DNA of 64,000 bases, from assembly GCF_007751035.1 (NCBI RefSeq), contig NZ_CP036433.1:3205001-3269000 (forward strand), in the 5' to 3' direction. Made by a program: the position numbers and the translations under genes. The notes under the pieces were generated by a model. That model ran no database searches and was not told the origin of the DNA. It saw nothing but the letters and a program-made list of their open reading frames with translations. Every line of letters begins with the position of its first letter. Positions within the stretch are counted from its first letter, which is position 1. Shown here one piece after another: positions 1 to 9,223 of this stretch. The DNA is from Lignipirellula cremea. Lineage in GTDB: Bacteria; Planctomycetota; Planctomycetia; Pirellulales; Pirellulaceae.

Positions 1-1
1 G

Positions 2-2383
2 TTCACTTACAAACCGGACTGGTGTCCGGAAACGCTGATCAACGGCATGTACCCGGGCCACCTGTCGGTTTACAAAACGTCGCTGGTCGAGGCGGCCGGC
101 GGTTTCCGCAGTGAGTTCGATTTTTCGCAGGACTACGACCTCGCCTTGCGAGCAACCGAGATGGCGACAAAGGTCGTGCATCTGCCGCGTGTGTTGTACA
201 AGTGGCGGGCGGTCCCGGAGTCCGCGGCCGGCGGCGGCAAGTCGTACGCCCGGACGACCAATATGGGGGCGCTGGCCGATGCCGCCCGGCGTCGCCAATG
301 GGACGCCCAGGTTGTGGATGTTCCGGCTGGCAACTGCTTGCAATTCCGGCCGCAGGAACAGCTCGTTTCGCTGGTGGTGGTCGCCCAGTCGGCTTCCTCC
401 CTGCAGGCTTTTCTAAAAGCATTCGGCGAAGGGACAGACTATCCCCACTGGGAGATCGTGGTCGTGGCCGCACCGGAGATCAGGGACGCCATGCCTGCCG
501 CGCTGCGGCCGCTGGCGACCTGGACTTCCAGCGACATGCCGCACAACAACTCGGCCGCCCGTAACGCGGGGGCGGCGGCGGCCCAGGGGGAACTGCTGGT
601 TTTTCTGGAGTGCGACATCCGACCCGGCGGCCCGGACTGGCTGACCCGCCTGGTGGAGTATTTTCAAATCGACGGGGTCGGAGCAGTGTCGCCCCGGGTG
701 TTGTACGCGAACGGCTTTGTGCGTTCGGCCGGTTACTGCGCCGGCATGCGGGGTTTTGTGGGCAACCCGTTCCACGGCTGGTCGCCGTACGATCCGGAGA
801 CCATATGGGTCCGCAATGTCCGGTTCCTGACCTGGGAATGCCTGGCCGTCCGGAAGCAGCTCTTTCACGAGGCGGGCCAGTGGGACGACCGCCATTTTGC
901 TCGACAGCAGAACGCGGCTGCGGACCTTTCGCTGAGGGTTCAGGCATGCGGTTACCGGTGTGTTTTGACCCCCTACGCCGATGTGAAGACGGCCGCTCCC
1001 ATGCCACGACGTGCGGTCGACGCGGACGGGCCGCGTGACCCGGGGGCGACGCTCCGGCTGATCTGCCTGTGGGGGAAAGAGCTGGCCGAAGACCCGTGCC
1101 TGCCACGCAACATGCTGGGATCTTACGATGCGGGCATGCTGCTCGATTTTCACCCTCCGGACCAGACGGCGGGGGGCGATCCGTTCGCCCCCAGTCTGCT
1201 GTTCGTCCTGCCGGATCTTGCGCCGACGGGCGCTTCCGGCGAAGTCTTCCCGCTCGCCGCGGCGATGCGCCGGGAAGGCTGTTCCATCGTTGTCGTTGCT
1301 GCGGAGAAGGGCGAACACCTCGCGGCGTGGCTGGCGGCTGGCATTCCCGTTTTGATTGATGCGTCGGTCCATCCCGAAGGCGGCGCGGGACATGCAAGCG
1401 TGCACGACTTTGCCGCCGATTTCGACCAGGTTGTGGTTGTCTCCGCTGGTTTGTGGGCCTTTTATGAGAAACTGCTGGCGGCCCGTTCTGTCCACTGGTG
1501 GATCCACGAAGATCCGACGAAGCGACTCAGCGACCAGGGGCGCAGCACGCTCTTCCGGGCCGCCGATCTGCTGGTTACCTGGGATGTCAGGCAGTACAGC
1601 CACACACGCAGCACCGAGAAGAACCTGGCGGAGATTCTGGTGCGCCAGGGGGTGCAAGGAAACGTGCATCCGCTCATGCAAGACGCTTCCCTTCAGGAAG
1701 AAGAAACCGTCATCGACAGGGCCTGCGGCGAGCCGATGCGGTTGCTGGTGGACGGAGCTGACGGCAGGCCGGAGGACGTTGAGTTTTTGATCTCCGCCCT
1801 GTCGCAGTTGCCGGCCGGAATGCGGCCGCGGCTGGGGATCACCTTTCTGGCGGCGGAGGAGCCAGCGTCGCGGACCGCAGAACTGCAGCAGGCGTTCTTG
1901 CCGCTGACGGGGCTGGGGTTAGATATTCTGGTGAGGCCGACTGGCACGTCGGTGATGAATTCAACGGCAGAGGGTGAGGATGTCTCCGAGCCGCACAAGG
2001 CGGTCGACTACCTGCTGTTGCTGGCGTCGGGAGAGGAAGCTCTTCGCCTGGGACCGGAAGCCTGGCAGTGGGGGAAACCGCTGCTCGTGGAGCAGCAAGC
2101 AGCGTTCCTGCTGGCGGTGGAGCCGGGCGTCAATGGATTGCTCTTTGATCGCCAGACGCCAGGCTCTTTGACGCAACGACTGGAAGAGCTGGCAGGGCAA
2201 CGTATGCAGTACCCGCAACGTGCGGCGGCCGCCCGCGAGACATGGCGCAGGCAACGCCGGATCCTGGACGCCGTCGATCGCCTGCAGCGCCGCCTGGGCA
2301 TGGAAACGCCGTCAGGTCAGGCTCAGCGGGCGGGGCAGGCTCAGCCGTCGGGCGATGCCCGGTCGTCGACCACTTCCTCGTAA
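2..2383 (+). CDS. multi-domain glycosyltransferase, 5'-truncated by the window edge
   Basis: The reading frame is open from base 2, so the true start lies upstream. The visible part begins in the C-terminal half of a GT2-type domain (GGFRSEF, then DYDLALRA). A second GT2-like domain follows at about residues 120-330, with RNAGAAAAQGELLVF and LECDIRP in the metal-binding position. After residue about 400 there is a GT4/GT1-like part (LLFVLPDLAPTGASGE near its start, PGVNGLLFDRQTPGSL near the end). Stacked transferase domains of this kind are usual in O-antigen or exopolysaccharide assembly. The next glycosyltransferase and dTDP-sugar genes follow closely on the same strand. Acceptor and donor sugars cannot be told from the sequence. 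Confidence 0.8.
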   Translation, partial: FTYKPDWCPETLINGMYPGHLSVYKTSLVEAAGGFRSEFDFSQDYDLALRATEMATKVVHLPRVLYKWRAVPESAAGGGKSYARTTNMGALADAARRRQWDAQVVDVPAGNCLQFRPQEQLVSLVVVAQSASSLQAFLKAFGEGTDYPHWEIVVVAAPEIRDAMPAALRPLATWTSSDMPHNNSAARNAGAAAAQGELLVFLECDIRPGGPDWLTRLVEYFQIDGVGAVSPRVLYANGFVRSAGYCAGMRGFVGNPFHGWSPYDPETIWVRNVRFLTWECLAVRKQLFHEAGQWDDRHFARQQNAAADLSLRVQACGYRCVLTPYADVKTAAPMPRRAVDADGPRDPGATLRLICLWGKELAEDPCLPRNMLGSYDAGMLLDFHPPDQTAGGDPFAPSLLFVLPDLAPTGASGEVFPLAAAMRREGCSIVVVAAEKGEHLAAWLAAGIPVLIDASVHPEGGAGHASVHDFAADFDQVVVVSAGLWAFYEKLLAARSVHWWIHEDPTKRLSDQGRSTLFRAADLLVTWDVRQYSHTRSTEKNLAEILVRQGVQGNVHPLMQDASLQEEETVIDRACGEPMRLLVDGADGRPEDVEFLISALSQLPAGMRPRLGITFLAAEEPASRTAELQQAFLPLTGLGLDILVRPTGTSVMNSTAEGEDVSEPHKAVDYLLLLASGEEALRLGPEAWQWGKPLLVEQQAAFLLAVEPGVNGLLFDRQTPGSLTQRLEELAGQRMQYPQRAAAARETWRRQRRILDAVDRLQRRLGMETPSGQAQRAGQAQPSGDARSSTTSS

Positions 2384-2392
2384 GGCGTCGGC

Positions 2393-3358
2393 ATGCGCAT
2401 CTCGATTGTTATGGCGACATACCAGGGAGCCGCTTACCTGGGACCGCAGCTGGAAAGCCTGTTACAGCAGTCGCGTCTGCCCGACGAACTGGTCGTGAGC
2501 GACGACGCATCCACCGATGGCACGGTCGCCCTGCTGGAAGCGTTCGCCGCCGAGGCGCCGTTTCCAGTGCGTCTGCTCCGGCAGAACGTGAATCGCGGCT
2601 CGACGGTCAATTTTGGCCAGGGGCTGGCGGCGGCCGAAGGCGACCTGATTTTTCTCGCCGACCAGGACGACGTCTGGCGTCCTGAAAAACTGGCCGTAAT
2701 CGAGCAGCGGTTTCGGGAAGAACCCTCCCTGGAGTGCGTTTTTTCCGATGCCGACCTGTGCGGCCCCCAGTTGGAGCCCTGGGGAGAATCGTTATGGGAC
2801 GGCGTGGGATTTTCTCCGCGGGAAAAAGATCAGGTAAAGGCAGGGTTAGCGTTTGACGTACTCCTGCGGCACAATGTGGCGACGGGTGCTACCATGGCGT
2901 TCCGTTCACAGCGGCTGTACTGGCTGCTGCCAATCGGCGATGGCTGGGTGCACGACGGCTGGATCGCGCTGCTGCTGGCGGCGGTCGGCCCGGTCGAAGC
3001 CCTGCCCGAACGACTGATCGGTTATCGTCAGCATGCGGGTCAACAGATTGGCGCCAGGCGGCAGTCACTGTTCGCACAATGGACCGCCGCGAAACGTCTC
3101 CCGGCCGAACACTTTGAACGCATTGCCGGAGCCTTTGAACAAGCGCGGCAGCGGCTGCAGGCGGCTCCCGGCGACGATGCCCGGCGGGCCGGGCAACTGC
3201 ACGGTTTACAAGGAAAGATAGATCACTACCAGGCCAAAGCGGCGATGCGCCGTTCCAGGGCGTTGCGTTTTCCGCAGGTGGCCCGGCAGTGGTTTCACGG
3301 CGCGTACGGTCGATACTCCCAGGGCTGGAAGTCGCTGGCGCAAGACCTTTTTTTATAA
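2393..3358 (+). CDS. family 2 glycosyltransferase (rhamnosyltransferase-like)
   Basis: This 321-residue protein opens with a classic GT2 nucleotide-sugar fold: ISIVMATYQGAAYLGPQLES, then VVSDDASTDGT and the DXD-containing LADQDDVWRPEKL at about residue 95. It has no signal peptide or obvious membrane segment, so it should act at the cytoplasmic face on a lipid-linked or nascent glycan. It starts 9 bp after the upstream transferase and precedes rfbB. The neighbourhood suggests it may transfer a dTDP-activated deoxysugar, but that is inference. Confidence 0.85.
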   Translation: MRISIVMATYQGAAYLGPQLESLLQQSRLPDELVVSDDASTDGTVALLEAFAAEAPFPVRLLRQNVNRGSTVNFGQGLAAAEGDLIFLADQDDVWRPEKLAVIEQRFREEPSLECVFSDADLCGPQLEPWGESLWDGVGFSPREKDQVKAGLAFDVLLRHNVATGATMAFRSQRLYWLLPIGDGWVHDGWIALLLAAVGPVEALPERLIGYRQHAGQQIGARRQSLFAQWTAAKRLPAEHFERIAGAFEQARQRLQAAPGDDARRAGQLHGLQGKIDHYQAKAAMRRSRALRFPQVARQWFHGAYGRYSQGWKSLAQDLFL

Positions 3359-3480
3359 TGTTCCCTTCCGGTTGAAACGCGGTGTGGATCGCCAGAACGC
3401 AGTTGACGGAACGGCGATCCGGCCGGCCTCGCGCTGGCAAGAAAGATCCCGTGCAGACGGAGCAGGTTGGCGACTCAAGA

Positions 3481-4569
3481 ATGAATAACACCTTACTAAT
3501 CACCGGCGGGGCTGGTTTTATCGGGGGCGCGCTCGTGCGGCGACTCCTTGCTGGCGACGACGATGTGTATGTGGTCAATTGCGACAAGCTGACCTACGCC
3601 GGGAACCTGGATTCCCTGGCGGGGCCGCTGGCCGATCCCCGGCACTGCCTGGCCCAGGGTGATATTTGCGACGCGGCGTTTGTGGCTGGGTTGCTGGAAC
3701 AGCATCGTCCTCGAGCGATTTTGCATCTGGCGGCCGAGTCCCATGTAGACCGCTCGATCGATGGTCCTGCCGCCTTTGTGCAAACGAACGTCGTCGGCAG
3801 CTTTACGCTACTGGAGGCGGCGCGCCAGTTCTGGAGCGGTTTGCCAGCGGGAGAGCAGGCAGCCTTCCGGTTTCTGCACGTCTCGACCGACGAAGTTTAT
3901 GGCTCGCTTGGTCCGACGGGCGCCTTTGTGGAGACGACCCCTTATGCGCCCAACTCGCCTTACTCGGCCTCCAAGGCCAGCTCCGACCAGTTTGTCAGGG
4001 CGTACCATCATACGTACGGGCTGCCGACGCTGATCACCAATTGTTCCAACAACTACGGACCTTATCAGTTTCCGGAAAAGCTGATCCCGTTGATGATCCT
4101 GCACGCCGTCGCCGGGAAACCCTTGCCCGTTTACGGCGACGGACTGAATGTGCGAGACTGGCTGTTTGTCGACGATCACTGCCGGGCGCTACTGGCGGTG
4201 CTAGAGCGGGGCGTCCCCGGCGAGGTTTACAATATCGGCGGCGACTGCGAACGCACCAACCTGGAGATCGTAGGCCAGGTGTGCCGCCTGGTCGACGCAC
4301 TGCGGCCTGATCTGCCGCATCTGCCGTGCGAATCGCTGGTGCAATTTGTAACCGACCGGCCCGGCCACGATCGCCGGTATGCGATCGACGCGGCCAAAAT
4401 CCAACGTGAACTGGGCTGGCGGCCGCAGCAGTCTTTTGAAACAGGCCTGGAACTGACCGTGCGGTGGTATCTGGAAAACACCTCCTGGGTGGAACGCGCC
4501 CAGAGCGGAGCCTATCGTGGCGAACGACTGGGTCTTAGCCGCGATCAACAACCGACGGAAAAACCATGA
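3481..4569 (+). CDS. rfbB: dTDP-glucose 4,6-dehydratase
   Basis: RfbB converts dTDP-glucose to dTDP-4-dehydro-6-deoxyglucose, the second step of dTDP-deoxysugar synthesis. The N-terminus has the NAD-binding TGGAGFIGG motif. Family marks [10 protein letters not shown] and the catalytic YSASKAS (YxxxK) are present, as is [17 protein letters not shown]. An in-frame start 99 bp upstream (3382) would add a basic extension unlike the family, so the ATG at 3481 ([10 protein letters not shown]) is preferred. That gives 362 residues, a normal length. The stop overlaps the rfbA start by 4 bp (ATGA), indicating translational coupling. Confidence 0.95.
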   Translation: MNNTLLITGGAGFIGGALVRRLLAGDDDVYVVNCDKLTYAGNLDSLAGPLADPRHCLAQGDICDAAFVAGLLEQHRPRAILHLAAESHVDRSIDGPAAFVQTNVVGSFTLLEAARQFWSGLPAGEQAAFRFLHVSTDEVYGSLGPTGAFVETTPYAPNSPYSASKASSDQFVRAYHHTYGLPTLITNCSNNYGPYQFPEKLIPLMILHAVAGKPLPVYGDGLNVRDWLFVDDHCRALLAVLERGVPGEVYNIGGDCERTNLEIVGQVCRLVDALRPDLPHLPCESLVQFVTDRPGHDRRYAIDAAKIQRELGWRPQQSFETGLELTVRWYLENTSWVERAQSGAYRGERLGLSRDQQPTEKP

Positions 4570-5444
4570 GCGATCAACCGCTTCCCAAAGGCATTCTGCT
4601 CGCCGGCGGGGCCGGCACGCGACTGCATCCGCTGACCCGCGTCACCAGCAAGCAGCTGTTGCCGGTTTATGACAAACCGATGATTTACTATCCGCTGTCG
4701 ACCCTGATGCTGGCCGGCATTCGCGAGATTCTGATCATTTCCACGCCGGTCGATCTGCCCAGCTATCAACGGCTTTTCGGCGATGGCTCGCAGTTGGGGT
4801 TGGACCTGCATTACGCGGAGCAGCCACTGCCGGAAGGCCTCGCCCAGGCGTTCCGGATTGGGCGTTCCTTCGTCGGCCAGGACTGCGTGGCGCTGGTGCT
4901 GGGAGATAACCTGTTTTATGGGCAAGGATTCCAGGCGATGCTGGGGGAGGCGGCCAGTCGTCGCCACGGCGCGACCATTTTCGGCTACCTGGTCAAAGAT
5001 CCGCAGCGCTACGGGGTGGTCGAATTTGACGAGCAGGGGAAGGTGCTTTCGATTGAAGAGAAGCCGATCAAGCCAAAGTCTTCGTTCGCCGTTCCGGGTC
5101 TCTACTTTTACGACAACCGCGTGCTGGAGATCGCGGCCGACCTGCAGCCGTCGGCCCGGGGCGAGCTGGAAATCACCGATGTCAATCGCACCTATCTCGA
5201 AAGCGGCGAACTGCATGTCAAATGCTTCGGCCGCGGTTTCGCCTGGCTGGATACCGGCACGCATGAATCGCTGATGCAAGCCAGCCAGTTCGTCCATACA
5301 ATCGAGTCCCGCCAGGGATTCAAGATCGCTTGCCTGGAAGAAATTGCCTACCGCAAGGGATTTATTTCGGCCGAGCAACTCACCCGCCTGGCCGCTGAGT
5401 TCAATAACGAATACGGCCAGTACCTTCTGGATCTTTTGAAGTGA
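4566..5444 (+). CDS. rfbA: glucose-1-phosphate thymidylyltransferase
   Basis: RfbA makes dTDP-glucose from dTTP and glucose-1-phosphate and so feeds RfbB. The 292-residue length matches the family. The signature [16 protein letters not shown], then [18 protein letters not shown], lies at the N-terminus. VLGDNLFYG and the later EEKPIKPKS and [10 protein letters not shown] motifs are all intact. It is cytoplasmic, overlaps rfbB by 4 bp, and is followed 7 bp later by rfbC. Confidence 0.96.
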   Translation: MSDQPLPKGILLAGGAGTRLHPLTRVTSKQLLPVYDKPMIYYPLSTLMLAGIREILIISTPVDLPSYQRLFGDGSQLGLDLHYAEQPLPEGLAQAFRIGRSFVGQDCVALVLGDNLFYGQGFQAMLGEAASRRHGATIFGYLVKDPQRYGVVEFDEQGKVLSIEEKPIKPKSSFAVPGLYFYDNRVLEIAADLQPSARGELEITDVNRTYLESGELHVKCFGRGFAWLDTGTHESLMQASQFVHTIESRQGFKIACLEEIAYRKGFISAEQLTRLAAEFNNEYGQYLLDLLK

Positions 5445-5451
5445 GCCCCCG

Positions 5452-5991
5452 ATGCATGTGGAAGCGGTGAGCCTGTCTGGCGTACTCCTGATTGAACCGC
5501 GTGTTTTTTCCGATGAGCGAGGCCTGTTTACGGAGACCTACCAGGCCCAGCGCTATGGCGCTGCCGGAGTGGACGGGCCTTTTGTGCAGGACAATTTTTC
5601 ACGCTCCCAGCAAAACGTGCTGCGCGGATTGCATTACCAGATTACCCAGCCCCAGGGAAAGCTGGTGTCGGTGGTCCGCGGCTCGATTTACGATGTGGTC
5701 GTCGATCTGCGGAATGCTTCGCCTACGCTGGGGCAGTGGTTTGGACTGGAACTGACTGCGGAAAGCCGGCGCCAGATTTACGTGCCGCCGGGTTTTGCGC
5801 ATGGCTTCTGCGCCCTCGAACCGGAGACCGAGGTGGCGTACAAGTGCACCACCTATTATGCGCCCGAGTATGAACGCACGATTGTGTGGAACGATCCAGA
5901 GCTGGGGATTGCCTGGCCGACAAGCTCGCCGCTGCTTTCTCCGAAAGACGCCGCCGGATTATCGTTCGCCGCCGCGCCGAAGTTTGCCTGA
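5452..5991 (+). CDS. rfbC: dTDP-4-dehydrorhamnose 3,5-epimerase
   Basis: RfbC epimerises C3 and C5 of dTDP-4-dehydro-6-deoxyglucose on the way to dTDP-L-rhamnose. The 179-residue cupin carries FVQDNFSRSQQNVLRGLHYQ, the PPGFAHGFCALE segment and YYAPEYERTIVWNDPELGI. It is the last gene of the rfbB-rfbA-rfbC run. The reductase RfbD is not found downstream in this window. Either rhamnose synthesis is completed by a gene elsewhere or the intermediate is used for another deoxysugar. Confidence 0.95.
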   Translation: MHVEAVSLSGVLLIEPRVFSDERGLFTETYQAQRYGAAGVDGPFVQDNFSRSQQNVLRGLHYQITQPQGKLVSVVRGSIYDVVVDLRNASPTLGQWFGLELTAESRRQIYVPPGFAHGFCALEPETEVAYKCTTYYAPEYERTIVWNDPELGIAWPTSSPLLSPKDAAGLSFAAAPKFA

Positions 5992-6122
5992 ACGGATTGA
6001 CGCCCGGTCAATGACGGGGCGGTCCGTTTGGAAAAAGTATTGGCGCCTGCGGTGTAACAGAAGTACTTCTGATGGGGTTTTTGTACGCCTCTCTTCGAGT
6101 TGTGATTTTTATCGACCGTGTA

Positions 6123-6150
6123 TTGATTCCCCTCGCGCCATTGGTATCCT
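6123..6150 (+). promoter_or_regulatory. possible sigma-70-type promoter for the TIGR03000 gene
   Basis: TTGATT (6123-6128) and TATCCT (6145-6150) are separated by 16 bases, about 70 bp before the start of the TIGR03000-type gene. Both hexamers are imperfect and no factor site is evident. Confidence 0.35.
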
Positions 6151-6219
6151 ATCTGGTGACTGCGAAGTTTAGGAAGGCTTTGCGGGCGCAAACATCACCA
6201 TAGCAGGGGGAGATTTAGA

Positions 6220-7020
6220 ATGTTTCGACCATTGATTCAGAGTTTGGCAGTGGGTGCTGCTGCGTTTGCCGTGCTGGCATTTGCCGTCGACGCCCAGGCC
6301 GGCTGGGGACACCGGGGCCATGGTTCGTGCGGCAGCAGCGGTGGATCGTACGGCGGCAGCTGGGGCGGACACCATCGCCACAGCGGCGGCGGTTCCTACA
6401 GTGGCGGCGGCTCGTACAGCGGCGGCGGTTCCTACAGTGGCGGCGGCTCGTACAGTGGCGGCGGCAGCTGGGGCCATCATCGTCATCATGGGCACAGCTG
6501 TGGTTCGCATGGCTGGGGCGTGTTCCGTCATCATGGCAGCCATGGTTCGACGGGCAGCAATGGCGGCAGCTACGGCAGCACCAGTTACGGTTCGACTGGC
6601 AGCCATGGCGGAAGCTACTCGAGCAGCGTCCACACCAGCAACGGCGCGCCGCTGGCCAGCCGCAGCGTGCAGGGCGACAGCTATGTTTCCAGCGACGTGC
6701 TCAGCCGTTACCTCGCCCGCACCCCGGCTGTGAAGTCGGGCGAAGCCCATCTGGTCGTTCAGGTGCCGGCGGAAACGAAGATCTTCGTCAACGGCAACGC
6801 CACCAAGACTCCGGGCGAATCGCGCACCTATGTGTCGCGTAACCTGAAGAGCGGAGCGAACTACACCTACGAAGTTCGCGCCGAATTGACGCTGGGCGAC
6901 CAGGTCGTCACACGCACCAAGTCGGTGGTGCTGACCTCGGGCGGCCAGGAAGCCCTGGACTTCGATTTCTCGGCTGAGATAGCTGCCTTTGAAAAGTCGC
7001 GTCAGCTTGTCTCGCGCTAA
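6220..7020 (+). CDS. secreted Gly/Ser/His-rich protein with C-terminal TIGR03000-type domain
   Basis: The protein has 266 residues. A signal peptide (about residues 1-28, ending VDAQAG) precedes a low-complexity region of about 130 residues rich in Gly, Ser, Tyr and His. GGGSYS repeats and HHRHHGHSC-type clusters stand out there. The C-terminal part (about 170-240) matches the planctomycete TIGR03000 pattern: HLVVQVPAETKIFVNG, then TKTPGESRTYVSRNLKSG and TYEVRAEL. The family's role is unknown. Export to the periplasm or surface is likely, and His clusters could bind metal (inference). A strong terminator follows. Confidence 0.85.
   Translation: MFRPLIQSLAVGAAAFAVLAFAVDAQAGWGHRGHGSCGSSGGSYGGSWGGHHRHSGGGSYSGGGSYSGGGSYSGGGSYSGGGSWGHHRHHGHSCGSHGWGVFRHHGSHGSTGSNGGSYGSTSYGSTGSHGGSYSSSVHTSNGAPLASRSVQGDSYVSSDVLSRYLARTPAVKSGEAHLVVQVPAETKIFVNGNATKTPGESRTYVSRNLKSGANYTYEVRAELTLGDQVVTRTKSVVLTSGGQEALDFDFSAEIAAFEKSRQLVSR
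6385..6456 (+). repeat. two adjacent 36-bp repeats inside the TIGR03000 gene
   Basis: Two head-to-tail 36-bp copies (6385-6420, 6421-6456) are identical except for the last base. They encode the GGGSYS repeats. Each copy is itself made of two similar 18-bp halves, so copy number could vary by slippage. Confidence 0.9.
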
Positions 7021-7051
7021 CCGCGACGATTTGGCCGATGAGAGACCTTAG

Positions 7052-7085
7052 CCTCGCGCTCGATCTGATCGACGCGAGGTTTTTT
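7052..7085 (+). terminator. rho-independent terminator after the TIGR03000 gene
   Basis: A perfect 7-bp stem CCTCGCG (7052-7058) / CGCGAGG (7073-7079) is followed directly by a T-run (TTTTTT). Confidence 0.85.
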
Positions 7086-7189
7086 CGTTGGGCGCCAGGT
7101 CAGGACCATTCTATAACCTACAATTCCGTGAGCGCAATCCCCTGCCGTCCTGCTCCGCACGTCGTGAACTTGAGAACCGCGAAACGGAT

Positions 7190-8173
7190 ATGACAAAATC
7201 CGCCGCCACAAACCCGTCCACTGCGAGTCCCCCGTCCCCGCGGTCGGGCGCCCGGGAAGATACCCCGGCAAGTTCTTCGGAATTGCCCGTGAAAGTCACT
7301 CCCTGGAAGATCGTCGTCAGCGGGTTGTTGTTGCTGCATCTGGCGGCGGTTATCGCTCCGCCGTTCTCCGCGGCAACGGCGACGCCGACTTCGGTGTCTC
7401 CGCTGGCGGCGACGATGATGGAGACGCTTCGCCCTTACATCGACGTCTTTTTTCTCGATCACGGTTACGCCTTTTTTGCGCCGAATCCTGGCCCCAGCCA
7501 TCTGGTTCAGTATCGCTTGACGTTCGACGACGGCCGCGATCCGCTGGAGCAGCGGTTCCCTGATCATTCGCGCGAGTGGCCCCGTCTGCTTTACCACCGG
7601 CACTTCATGCTGGCGGAGCAACTGAACGACGAATTTACCGCCGAGCCGCCTGGCGAGCCGCCGCCTGATCTGCCTGATCAGGCGCGTCGGGACTGGCAGC
7701 GAGATAACGACCTGTGGCGTGTGCGTTATGAACGTTACCAGCGTCGGAAAAAGGCGTTCGAACGCCATCTTCTGGCCCGCTATGGAGCTGCCGGAATTGA
7801 GTTGAATCGGGTGGAGCATCAATTGCCGGCGATCGTCGATGTGATGAACGGCCGCGTGCGACTGAGCGACGAAACGCTGTACGAAGTGCAGTCCGAAACC
7901 TTGCCTCCGCCGCCTGCCGGCCCGCCGTTCTTCAGCCAGGACGTCCCTCCTGGAGGACCTTACGCTGGCGGACCGGGTCCTACCGGACCGTTCCCGCCCA
8001 ATGCTGGATCGCCCCACGCCGGGCCGCCGGCCTGGAGCCCGATTCTGCCGGAAACGCAGCCCGAATCGCAGCCCGAACTCCTGTCGATTCCGTCCGCCGT
8101 CCCGCCCGGCCCTCCGGCCGAAGTTCTGGGACCGCCCCGGGCCGACGCCGCCCTGGAGACCGTGTCGCCATGA
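7190..8173 (+). CDS. single-pass membrane protein with Pro-rich tail, partner of the HTTM gene
   Basis: I do not recognise a named family. The chosen ATG (MTKSAATNPS) gives 327 residues. An upstream in-frame start at 7088 would run back to the terminator and is less likely. One membrane segment lies at about residues 39-58 (IVVSGLLLLHLAAVIAPPF). A charged domain follows (HGYAFFAPNPGPSHLVQYRL, then RLLYHRHFML). The last 90 residues are Pro/Gly-rich. The stop overlaps the next gene (HTTM) by 4 bp, so the two are translationally coupled and probably act together at the membrane. Confidence 0.8.
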   Translation: MTKSAATNPSTASPPSPRSGAREDTPASSSELPVKVTPWKIVVSGLLLLHLAAVIAPPFSAATATPTSVSPLAATMMETLRPYIDVFFLDHGYAFFAPNPGPSHLVQYRLTFDDGRDPLEQRFPDHSREWPRLLYHRHFMLAEQLNDEFTAEPPGEPPPDLPDQARRDWQRDNDLWRVRYERYQRRKKAFERHLLARYGAAGIELNRVEHQLPAIVDVMNGRVRLSDETLYEVQSETLPPPPAGPPFFSQDVPPGGPYAGGPGPTGPFPPNAGSPHAGPPAWSPILPETQPESQPELLSIPSAVPPGPPAEVLGPPRADAALETVSP

Positions 8174-9153
8174 ATGGTTTAATTTCCCTGGTCGGCGGAC
8201 AATTGCAAGCAGCCTTGCGCGGCTGGGACCGGTTCTGGTTTACGCCGTCGCAGCCGCATACCCTGGCGCTGATTCGCATTCTGGGCGGGGCCATGCTGCT
8301 ATATACGCACCTGGTCTGGTCGCTGGATCTGATGGCGTTTCTGGGGCCCAATAGCTGGATTCCGACGGAGTTATCGCAGGAGATGGCGAGCAACGGCTAC
8401 GCCTGGAGCCACCTGTGGTATGTGGATTCGCCCGGCTTGTTGTGGACTTTGCATCTGGCCGCGCTGGTTGTTTTTGTCATGCTGACGCTGGGGCTGTTCA
8501 CCCGGTTCAGTTCAATCGCGGCCGCCGTGGTGACGATCTCCTATTGCCACCGGCTGCAGGGATCGCTGTTCGGCCTGGATCAAATCAACGCCATGCTGGC
8601 GCTGTATCTGGCAGTGGGCGATTGCGGCGGCGTCTGGTCGCTGGATCGTTGGCTGGCGCAAAGACGCGGCGTCGCTTTGCCGACACAGGCCCGCGCTTCG
8701 ACGAATATCGCCATCCGGCTGATTCAAGTGCATATGTGTGTGATCTATCTGTTTGGCGGTTTGGCGAAAGCGAAAGGGGAACTGTGGTGGGACGGCAGCG
8801 CTCTCTGGTTCTCGGCCGCCAACTATGAATACCAGTCGCTTGATCTGACCTGGATCGGCCATTACCCGCTGCTGATTGCGTTCCTGTCGCACGTGACGGT
8901 GTTCTGGGAGACGTTCTACTGTGTGCTGATTTGGCCCCGTGCGACGCGCCCTTATTGCATGGCGATGGCGGTGATGGTTCACGGCGGCATCGCCATGTTC
9001 CTGGGGATGATTACGTTTGGCCTGGTCATGCTGATTGGCAATCTGGCTTTTGTGCCGCCTGAGCTGACGGCAGCGGCGGTAGCCCGTTGTCAGGCCGCCT
9101 GGCCGAAACGAGCGTCGCTATCGAAGACCGACCAGGAACCCGCGACCGCTTGA
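8170..9153 (+). CDS. HTTM-domain (vitamin K-dependent carboxylase-like) membrane protein
   Basis: This 327-residue polytopic protein looks like the HTTM family, which is related to the membrane part of vitamin K-dependent gamma-carboxylase. Support comes from the opening helix HTLALIRILGGAMLLYTHLV, the repeated hydrophobic helices, and the mid-protein segment ICVIYLFGG-like with LAKAKGELWWDGSALWFS. The C-terminal catalytic domain of the true carboxylase is absent. It is coupled to the preceding gene by a 4-bp overlap. The substrate is unknown. Confidence 0.8.
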   Translation: MNGLISLVGGQLQAALRGWDRFWFTPSQPHTLALIRILGGAMLLYTHLVWSLDLMAFLGPNSWIPTELSQEMASNGYAWSHLWYVDSPGLLWTLHLAALVVFVMLTLGLFTRFSSIAAAVVTISYCHRLQGSLFGLDQINAMLALYLAVGDCGGVWSLDRWLAQRRGVALPTQARASTNIAIRLIQVHMCVIYLFGGLAKAKGELWWDGSALWFSAANYEYQSLDLTWIGHYPLLIAFLSHVTVFWETFYCVLIWPRATRPYCMAMAVMVHGGIAMFLGMITFGLVMLIGNLAFVPPELTAAAVARCQAAWPKRASLSKTDQEPATA

Positions 9154-9161
9154 ACGGCAGC

Positions 9162-9204
9162 ATCGACCGGTTGTATCGACCGGTTGTATCGACCACTCGT
9201 ATCG
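9162..9204 (+). repeat. 13-bp tandem repeat, about 3.3 copies
   Basis: Two exact copies of ATCGACCGGTTGT (9162-9174, 9175-9187) are followed by a diverged copy ATCGACCACTCGT (9188-9200) and a partial one. They lie in the short gap between the convergent HTTM and glycerophosphodiesterase genes. Confidence 0.85.
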
Positions 9205-9223
9205 AGCCAGTTGGGCGCTGCCG

